A DNA stretch of 64,000 bases, taken from NCBI RefSeq assembly GCF_964026575.1, contig NZ_OZ032161.1, forward strand, positions 310,001-374,000. The letters run 5' to 3'. Positions 57,805-64,000 of the stretch are shown in pieces (the stretch's first letter is position 1; each line of letters starts with the position of its first letter). This DNA is from Candidatus Tisiphia endosymbiont of Melanophora roralis. Lineage in GTDB: Bacteria > Pseudomonadota > Alphaproteobacteria > Rickettsiales > Rickettsiaceae. The notes under the pieces were generated by a model. The model worked only from the letters and a program-made list of their open reading frames with translations. It did no database searches and was not told the origin of the DNA. The position numbers and the translations under genes are program-made.

Positions 57805-59664
57805 TTATAAGATAGCTTTTTGCATAATATCATTAAGTCTTTTTGCAAATCCGCCAGTATTATTGACTGGCTCACCTTCTACAATACAGGCTTGGTCATA
57901 CATTAATCTAACCAATTCTTCATTAGCATAGTCCTTATTATTTGAGATTACATCAGCGTTAATTTTCTCAATAATTTTATGCTTAGGGTTTAGCTCAAGT
58001 ATTTTAGCAGATGCTGCTATTAATTGTTTTTGTTCAATTAAGAATCTTTCCATACGAATATCCATAGCTCCGTCTCCAACGGCGATACAAGCTGGGCTTG
58101 AAGTAAGTTTTTTAGAAATCCTTACATCTTTTACTAAATCACCTAATATTTCTTTAAAATATTCCGTTAATTTTATATATTCATCATTTTCGTCTTTTAC
58201 ATCTTCTATTTTCTGCTCAGATTTCTCTAAATCAATATCACTTCTAGTAACTGATTTAATAGCATAACCTTTATAGCTACTATTGACATTAACCCAAAAA
58301 TCATCAACTGTATCAGTAAAAAGAAGTACATCTATGTTTTTACTTAAAAATCCTTCTATTTGAGGACTAGAAAGTAATTTTGCTGGATCATCACCACTAA
58401 GATAATATATAGTGTCTTGCCCTTCTTTAAAGTTGCTAATATAGTCATCAAGACTAATCATCTTATTTAAAAGGCTACTGCTAAATATACATGTCTCAAG
58501 TAATTTGTCATGATCACTAGTTGCTTCACACAGTCCTTCTTTTAAAGCAGCTCCAAAATTGGACCAAAATTTGCTGTATTCCTCTATAGACTCGTCTTTT
58601 TTCTTTTTAAGTTCACTCAAGACTCTTTTAGTTATAGCTGCTTTAATCTTTTCTAAAGTACTATTATGCTGCAAAGATTCACGACTAATATTTAGAGGTA
58701 AATCTTCTGAATCTACTACTCCTCTTAAAAATCTTAGGTAAGAAGGTATTAAATCTATATTTTCATCAGAAATAAAAACTCTTTTGATGTATAATTTTAC
58801 TCTTCTCTTACGGTCAGGGTGGAATAAATCAAAAGTCTTGGTTGACGGAATAAATAATAAATTAGTAAATTCAACTGTACCCTCATTTTTATTATGAATA
58901 GTTAACCAAGGGTCATCAAGCGAATAAGACAGAGTTTTATAAAATTCTTTATATTGCTCAAAAGTCAAATCAGACTTAGGTCTTGTCCACAATGCTGAAG
59001 CTGAATTAAGCTGTATTTCATTAGCAGTTGACTCATCAATAAAATATATAGGTATGGCTATATGATCAGAATAACTTTTAACTATATGCTTCAATCTAAA
59101 ATGATCAATATAACTATCTTCATCTTGCTTGATATGAATAACCACCTCAGTTCCCCTTGTAAAATCATGGTCTAGATCATCTACAGTATATTCTCCAAGA
59201 CCATCTGACTGCCAAACATAAGCTTTTGTTTCTCCTGCTTTTCTTGAGGTAACGGTGATGCTATCGGCAATCATAAAAGCTGAATAAAACCCAACCCCGA
59301 ACTGTCCTATTAACATACTGTCTTTTTTAGCATCTCCAGACAGATTGTTTAAGAAATTTCCTGTACCAGACCTTGCGATAGTTCCTAGATTATCAATCAA
59401 ATCTTCTCGGTTCATACCAATACCGTTATCTCTAACAATAATCTGCCTTTTATCTTTATCAATTCTGACGGTAATTTTAAAGTGAGGATCATCTGCAATA
59501 AGCTTTGCGTCACTTTGTGATAAATATCTTAATCTATCACAAGCATCAGAAGAATTAGATATTAATTCACGCATAAAAATCTCTTTATTACTATAAAGAG
59601 AGTGAATCATTAAGTTTAAAATCTTACCAACTTCAGCGTCAAACTTCTTTTTTTCTTGGGTCAT
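57805..59664 (-). CDS. htpG: Chaperone HtpG (bacterial Hsp90)
   Basis: An ATP-driven dimeric chaperone. The 619 residues show the GHKL ATPase domain ([28 protein letters not shown]), the middle domain with [12 protein letters not shown] and [11 protein letters not shown], and the C-terminal dimerisation domain. A segment [13 protein letters not shown] forms the charged linker at about residues 476-490. Complete. Confidence 0.97.
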   Translation of the reverse strand: MTQEKKKFDAEVGKILNLMIHSLYSNKEIFMRELISNSSDACDRLRYLSQSDAKLIADDPHFKITVRIDKDKRQIIVRDNGIGMNREDLIDNLGTIARSGTGNFLNNLSGDAKKDSMLIGQFGVGFYSAFMIADSITVTSRKAGETKAYVWQSDGLGEYTVDDLDHDFTRGTEVVIHIKQDEDSYIDHFRLKHIVKSYSDHIAIPIYFIDESTANEIQLNSASALWTRPKSDLTFEQYKEFYKTLSYSLDDPWLTIHNKNEGTVEFTNLLFIPSTKTFDLFHPDRKRRVKLYIKRVFISDENIDLIPSYLRFLRGVVDSEDLPLNISRESLQHNSTLEKIKAAITKRVLSELKKKKDESIEEYSKFWSNFGAALKEGLCEATSDHDKLLETCIFSSSLLNKMISLDDYISNFKEGQDTIYYLSGDDPAKLLSSPQIEGFLSKNIDVLLFTDTVDDFWVNVNSSYKGYAIKSVTRSDIDLEKSEQKIEDVKDENDEYIKLTEYFKEILGDLVKDVRISKKLTSSPACIAVGDGAMDIRMERFLIEQKQLIAASAKILELNPKHKIIEKINADVISNNKDYANEELVRLMYDQACIVEGEPVNNTGGFAKRLNDIMQKAIL

Positions 59665-59697
59665 ATAAGTCCTATAAAATACTATACTTCAATGTTA

Positions 59698-60033
59698 TTA
59701 GTTATGTATATAATGCTTTAAATGTAAATTTAAATAGTCTAATTCAATATTTTTTATTGCTAAGAGTTTTATACTATTAGTGTGACCTAATATTATCTCA
59801 AAATTATTTTTACAAATTTTCCATTCTTTGGATAGAAAATTGACAATAGCATCGTTAGCCTTACCATCCTTTGGAACTGCTTTTATAGATAATTTTAGAT
59901 GATATTGATTATTAATTATGACAAACTCACTTATCTTATTTGTCTTTGCGTTAGCTTTAACCTTAAGAGCAATAATGGCTAATTTCTTATTGGGGTTATA
60001 GTTAAAAATCTTACTCATATACTGCATTATCAA
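59698..60033 (-). CDS. DUF167 (YggU-type) small protein
   Basis: A 111-residue protein of the DUF167 family: V-K-A-N-A-K-T-N-K-I-S and L-S-I-K-A-V-P-K-D-G-K-A-N-D-A-I-V-N-F-L-S-K, followed by I-I-L-G-H-T-N-S-I-K. The fold is small alpha/beta; no enzymatic role is known. The start may be the later methionine at residue 6. It begins six bases behind the metK stop, so it is in the metK transcript. Confidence 0.88.
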   Translation of the reverse strand: MIMQYMSKIFNYNPNKKLAIIALKVKANAKTNKISEFVIINNQYHLKLSIKAVPKDGKANDAIVNFLSKEWKICKNNFEIILGHTNSIKLLAIKNIELDYLNLHLKHYIHN

Positions 60034-60039
60034 CTTATT

Positions 60040-61185
60040 TTATAGTCCCATTATATTATCTATTCTTTCCCAAGGAAAATCTTGATCTTCCCGTCCAAAA
60101 TGCCCATATGATGCTGTCTTAAGATAGATTGGATTATATAAAGATAGTTTTTTTATAATACCGCCTGGGCTTAAATCATAATTATTCTTTATTAATTCAA
60201 TTATTGCTGATTCACTCATTTTGCTAGTTCCAAACGTTTCAATACTTATAGACACTGGCTGGGCAACTCCAATAGCATAAGAAATTTGAATTTCACAACG
60301 CTGTGCAACACCTGCTGCTACAATATTTTTTGCTATATATCTTGCTGCATAAGATGCAGATCTATCGATTTTTGTTGGATCCTTACCAGAAAAGCATCCG
60401 CCACCGTGGCGTGCTATTCCGCCGTAAGTGTCAACTATTATTTTTCTTCCTGTAAGTCCACAGTCTCCTAAAGGCCCTCCAATTACGAACCTTCCTGTTG
60501 GATTCACAAGATATTTAGTATTTTTATCAATCCATTCATCTGGTAACACAGGCTTAATGATTTCTTCAATTACTGCTTCTACTAAATCAGCATGAGAAAT
60601 ATCAGGGTGATGCTGCGTAGAAAGCACAACGGTATCTATACCAACTGGTTTATTCTCAACATATTTAAAAGTGACTTGGCTTTTAGCATCTGGTCTTAAC
60701 CAAGGCAAGATGCCCTTTTTTCTGAGTTCAGCTTGTCTCATAACTAATTTATGAGCATAGATAATTGGTGCAGGCATAAATGTAGGAGTCTCATTCGTTG
60801 CGTACCCAAACACCAAACCTTGATCACCAGCACCTATTTCATGATCTTCACGATTATCTACACCTAATGCAATATCCGGAGATTGATTGCTTATTGAAGT
60901 AATCACACTACAAGAGTCTGCGTCAAAACCTATATCAGAGCTAGTATAGCCTATATCTCTTATAATATTGCGTACTATTTGATCAATGTTAACCCAAGCA
61001 TCTGTTGTGATTTCTCCAGCTATAAATACTAGTCCAGTTTTTATAAGTGTTTCGCATGCTACCCGGCTCTTTTTTGGATCCTCCTTAAGAATTGCATCCA
61101 GTATAGAATCTGAAATTTGGTCAGCCATCTTATCTGGATGTCCCTCAGAGACAGACTCAGAAGTAAATAAATGATAATTCTTCAT
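60040..61185 (-). CDS. metK: S-adenosylmethionine synthetase
   Basis: Makes S-adenosylmethionine from ATP and methionine. The 381-residue frame is complete. Motifs: [17 protein letters not shown], the G-A-G-D-Q-G motif and the phosphate-binding [16 protein letters not shown], where a Cys replaces the usual Ala. The residues [12 protein letters not shown] are intact. metK is decayed in several Rickettsia, which import S-adenosylmethionine instead, so an intact copy is informative. Confidence 0.97.
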   Translation of the reverse strand: MKNYHLFTSESVSEGHPDKMADQISDSILDAILKEDPKKSRVACETLIKTGLVFIAGEITTDAWVNIDQIVRNIIRDIGYTSSDIGFDADSCSVITSISNQSPDIALGVDNREDHEIGAGDQGLVFGYATNETPTFMPAPIIYAHKLVMRQAELRKKGILPWLRPDAKSQVTFKYVENKPVGIDTVVLSTQHHPDISHADLVEAVIEEIIKPVLPDEWIDKNTKYLVNPTGRFVIGGPLGDCGLTGRKIIVDTYGGIARHGGGCFSGKDPTKIDRSASYAARYIAKNIVAAGVAQRCEIQISYAIGVAQPVSISIETFGTSKMSESAIIELIKNNYDLSPGGIIKKLSLYNPIYLKTASYGHFGREDQDFPWERIDNIMGL

Positions 61186-61390
61186 AATATTATTTCCTAA
61201 ATTTAGTATTGAGCATTAAGGAGTTATAGAGTATGTATTACAAATTGTGAAGTTTAAGTATATAATGGACTGGAAAAATTAGATAAAAAAGCAGGTAGTT
61301 TTGCTTATGTTTATATTAACTGTTGATTATGACGTTTAAATTGCCTTGTTGTTTATCAACTATTCATTTGCAAGGAGTATATATTTTTTT
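61186..61390. other. Divergent metK-MFS spacer
   Basis: Promoters of both metK and the MFS gene should lie here. AAGGAG at 61372-61377 is the MFS gene's ribosome-binding site, 13 bases before its ATG. Confidence 0.45.
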
Positions 61391-62560
61391 ATGAATTTGT
61401 TTATTACTATTTTAATTATGGAGGTTTTATGCGGAGCAGAGGTAGATTTATTTGTCCCTAGTTTTCCAGATTTACAAGATACCTTTAATCTTTCTACTTT
61501 TAATGTGGAATTTTTATTAGGAATAAATCTCATAGCCCACTGTGTTACTTCTCTGATTGTAGGAAATTTAGGGGACAGGTTTGGCAGGAAGTTAATTATT
61601 ATTATAGGTCTTATAATATTTATTATTGGTAGTAGCTTTTGTACTTTTGCCCCCAATTATTACGTGTTACTATTTGGTAGATTTCTGCAAGGGGTAGGTA
61701 TATCTGGGGTAGCAGTATTAGGCTATGTAGTACTGGCTGATTTATATTCGGTTAAACAACAACAAAAAATGGCGGGAACTTTAAATGGTGCAATTACTTT
61801 AGCCATGGCTTTTGCACCGGTAGTAGGAAGTTATGTAAATTTTTTGCTTAGTTGGCGAGGTAATTTTGCTATACTGTTAATATTCGGGATATTTTGTTTG
61901 ATAACAGGCCTATTATTTATTCCCAAAGGGCAGATAAATTATAATATTAACATATCTTTAAAAGGCTATAGCGTAGTATTTAAATCTAGAAAAGCTGTCT
62001 ATCATATAGTAACCATGCTTTTTATTATGCAGGGTTATTGGGTTTTTATTGCTATCTCTCCCATTTTGTACATGCGAGATCTAGGAGTGTCTATTCAGCA
62101 GTTTGGTTTTTATCAGGGAGCAATGGCTGCAGTATTCTCGGCTGTAAGTTTTAGCAGTGGTTATTTATTGAAGAATTTTGGACAAAAAAAATGTTTTTTC
62201 TTTAGTATTTTAGCACTTGTAGCTTTTATAATTGCCGCTATAGTTTTGGTGATATGCAAGACTAATGACCCATTAACTATAACAATAGTAACACAATTAG
62301 TGGCTATTGGCATGATATTCCCTTGTAATATTTTATGGCCTTTGGCATTAGAGAGTATACCAAATGCTAAAGGCAGGATTACTGCTATATTGGTATCAGG
62401 AAGATTGATTGTTACCGCATTATGTTTGCAGCTAGTTAGTTATTTTTATCAGGGTACTTTTAAGCAATTAGCAATTGTTATGTGCATCACTATAGTTATA
62501 GCATTGATTGGTTGTTATAAATTATTGCAAGTAGATAGAATATTTGATGAACCTAAATAA
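61391..62560 (+). CDS. Major facilitator transporter, Bcr/CflA-type drug exporter
   Basis: A 12-helix membrane transporter. From ATG 61391 it has 389 residues; a TTG at 61346 would extend it without support. The loop between helices 2 and 3 is G-N-L-G-D-R-F-G-R-K, the MFS signature; helix 1 contains D-L-F-V-P-S-F-P-D-L, as in Bcr/CflA multidrug exporters; helix 5 has the G-x-x-x-G-x-x-x-G-like M-A-F-A-P-V-V-G-S-Y (motif C). The substrate cannot be predicted. It ends one base before lolC. Confidence 0.88.
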   Translation: MNLFITILIMEVLCGAEVDLFVPSFPDLQDTFNLSTFNVEFLLGINLIAHCVTSLIVGNLGDRFGRKLIIIIGLIIFIIGSSFCTFAPNYYVLLFGRFLQGVGISGVAVLGYVVLADLYSVKQQQKMAGTLNGAITLAMAFAPVVGSYVNFLLSWRGNFAILLIFGIFCLITGLLFIPKGQINYNINISLKGYSVVFKSRKAVYHIVTMLFIMQGYWVFIAISPILYMRDLGVSIQQFGFYQGAMAAVFSAVSFSSGYLLKNFGQKKCFFFSILALVAFIIAAIVLVICKTNDPLTITIVTQLVAIGMIFPCNILWPLALESIPNAKGRITAILVSGRLIVTALCLQLVSYFYQGTFKQLAIVMCITIVIALIGCYKLLQVDRIFDEPK

Positions 62561-63808
62561 ATGATAAAAGATAATTTTATTCTAAAAGTAGCAGATCGAT
62601 ATTTTAGAGCTAAGAAGAATGAGCGATTTGTTTCTATTATTGCTGGTGTTTCTTTGATGGGTGTAACTATCGGTGTTGCTGCATTGATAGTGGTTATGTC
62701 CGTTATGAACGGTTTTCATTATGAACTGACTAAAAACATTATTGGTCTTAATGGTGACATTAGCATAACACCAGTATCACGTTCTATTGCAAATTATGAT
62801 GAAATTAACAAAAAATTAATTAGTCAGAATTATATAAAACATATTTCTCCAAGCATTGTCGGTCAAGCTCTTGCACTAGGTAAAAGAATGAATAGTGGTG
62901 CTATAATTAAAGGTATAGATTTAACTGAACTCAAATATAAAAATCAAATTTTACAGAATGTTAATACTGGAGATTTTACCGATTTTTTTGGTACAGATGT
63001 GGTAGCAGTTGGTAATGAACTTGCTCGTAACCTAGGAGTTCAAGCAGGTGCAAAAATAAAATTAATTTCTCCCAATTCAATTTCTACTGCTTTTGGTAGT
63101 ATGCCTAGGTCTAAAGAATTCAGGGTTGTGGCTACTTTCACTAGCGGTATGTATGATTATGATTCAGCAACTATTTTAATGCCACTTATTGCTGCCCAAA
63201 ATTTTCTGTCTTTCAAGGAAGTTATTAATCTAATTGAGGTAACAACCATAGAACCGCATAAAGCAGAAATTTTTGCTTGGGAGATACAAAATCTTTTAGG
63301 ATTAAGGTTAAAAGTAACAAGTTGGCAGAAATCACATTTACAGTTTCTAAATGCTTTAGCTGTTGAAAGGATAGCAATGTTTACTATTCTCTCTTTGATT
63401 ATTATGGTAGCAGCCTTTAACATCGTGTCTAGCTTATTTATGTTAGTTAAAGACAAGACTTCGGATATTGCAGTACTGCGTACTATTGGTGCAAGTACTA
63501 GGCAAATTATGCTTATTTTTATTTGTAATGGCATGTTTATAGGTTTGCTCGGTACGATTTTAGGTATCATATTGGGTACAAGCTTTGCTTATAATATCCA
63601 GTCTATTAGAAATATCTTGGAGAAAGTAACTGGTACTAAAATTTTTGAAGCAGCGATTTATTTTTTATATACTCTACCATCAGAGGTAAGATTAGAAGAT
63701 GTTATATTAGTATCAACTATCTCTATAGTTCTATGTTTTTGTGCAACAATTTATCCTTCATATAAAGCTGCTAAGTTGAATCCTGTGGATGCCTTGCGTT
63801 ATGAATAA
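62561..63808 (+). CDS. lolC: Lipoprotein-releasing permease LolC/LolE
   Basis: The membrane subunit of the LolCDE complex that releases outer-membrane lipoproteins from the inner membrane. The 415 residues have one N-terminal helix (about 25-48) followed by a periplasmic domain (about 50-270) and three C-terminal helices within an FtsX-like domain: A-A-F-N-I-V-S-S-L-F-M-L-V-K-D-K-T-S-D-I-A-V-L-R-T-I-G-A-S. The D-K-T-S-D-I-A-V-L-R motif is the coupling helix. LolC and LolE cannot be separated with confidence. It overlaps lolD by eight bases. Confidence 0.93.
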   Translation: MIKDNFILKVADRYFRAKKNERFVSIIAGVSLMGVTIGVAALIVVMSVMNGFHYELTKNIIGLNGDISITPVSRSIANYDEINKKLISQNYIKHISPSIVGQALALGKRMNSGAIIKGIDLTELKYKNQILQNVNTGDFTDFFGTDVVAVGNELARNLGVQAGAKIKLISPNSISTAFGSMPRSKEFRVVATFTSGMYDYDSATILMPLIAAQNFLSFKEVINLIEVTTIEPHKAEIFAWEIQNLLGLRLKVTSWQKSHLQFLNALAVERIAMFTILSLIIMVAAFNIVSSLFMLVKDKTSDIAVLRTIGASTRQIMLIFICNGMFIGLLGTILGIILGTSFAYNIQSIRNILEKVTGTKIFEAAIYFLYTLPSEVRLEDVILVSTISIVLCFCATIYPSYKAAKLNPVDALRYE

Positions 63809-64000
63809 AGCCGTATTAATGTTAAAAAATATTTCTAAGAAATATAAGCAGGGAAAATCTATTATTGAAGTATTAAGTAATGTTAACTTAACTGTAATGC
63901 AAGGAGAGCTAGTCGCCATAATAGGCTCTTCTGGTAGCGGTAAATCAACTTTACTGCATATAGCTGGTCTACTTGATACCCCAAATAGTGGAGAGGTGCA
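63801..64000 (+). CDS. lolD: Lipoprotein-releasing ATPase LolD (5' part)
   Basis: The ATP-binding subunit of the Lol release complex. The first 66 codons are in the window; the gene continues past its end. The frame from ATG 63801 reads M-L-K-N-I-S-K-K-Y-K-Q-G, then the Walker A loop G-S-S-G-S-G-K-S-T-L-L-H and G-L-L-D-T-P-N-S-G-E-V, both standard for LolD. It overlaps lolC by eight bases. Confidence 0.95.
   Translation, partial: MNKAVLMLKNISKKYKQGKSIIEVLSNVNLTVMQGELVAIIGSSGSGKSTLLHIAGLLDTPNSGEV

Overview
The window comes from an AT-rich alphaproteobacterium of the order Rickettsiales, most likely family Rickettsiaceae (Rickettsia in the broad sense, or a close relative such as the Torix-type symbionts). 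The grounds are: a circularly permuted ssrA (tmRNA) gene; the separate virB8-virB9-virB10-virB11-virD4 block of a rickettsial (rvh-type) type IV secretion system; a mitochondrial-type complex I accessory protein (NDUFA12 family); slow-evolving housekeeping proteins of rickettsial character; and many short palindromic repeats in gaps and, in one case, inside a coding gene. The species cannot be fixed from sequence reading alone.

Layout. 1-11318: end of the ribosomal/RNA polymerase cluster (rplA, rplJ, rplL, rpoB, rpoC), with rplL and rpoB pushed 1.7 kb apart by an array of palindromic repeats. 11319-15342: a hybrid transposase relic, then pheT and pheS on the minus strand. 15343-20755: repeats, an ankyrin-like protein, an LptF/LptG permease, mreB, mreC and queE. 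20756-34413 is the accessory zone: a DUF1016 nuclease, a PH-domain protein clipped by an IS630, a double-HTH regulator, an exported NB-ARC/TPR protein, an exported HAD-like protein, an IS110, two PIN-domain toxin-antitoxin pairs, a decayed group II intron, a perfect 113-bp inverted-repeat element present twice, and a dead serine recombinase against tRNA-Arg. 34414-44935: an unknown exported protein, secD, yajC, ppx/gppA and the type IV secretion genes. 44936-47996: mlaD, NDUFA12-like, rnhA with an in-frame repeat insertion, a 3-methyladenine glycosylase, a small unknown protein and tRNA-Ala. 47997-50028: a second dead serine recombinase cut by a second IS630. 50029-56409: lpxB with a phosphoethanolamine transferase, ruvX, tRNA-fMet, rpmB-rpmE, and a solute-binding protein/flavin reductase/dapB operon. 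56410-64000: ssrA followed by its adaptor gene sspB, then htpG, a DUF167 gene, metK, an MFS transporter and lolC-lolD, which runs off the end.

How it fits together. The core genes serve transcription, translation, envelope building (Lpt, Lol, Mla, LpxB, Mre), Sec export and type IV secretion. The striking feature is the repeat load. At least three palindromic repeat families begin and end with TATACT-like termini that resemble the ends of the IS630 present here twice, which suggests that they are miniature elements moved in trans by an IS630-type transposase at TA sites. One lies in-frame in rnhA, a possible scar lies in ppx, one supplies a false upstream start for queE, and an array splits rplL from rpoB. 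Both IS630 copies carry the same in-frame amber codon in the transposase. I found no CRISPR array and no complete prophage. The best candidates for something new are the IS630/miniature-element network, including its entry into coding sequence, and the exported NB-ARC/TPR protein.
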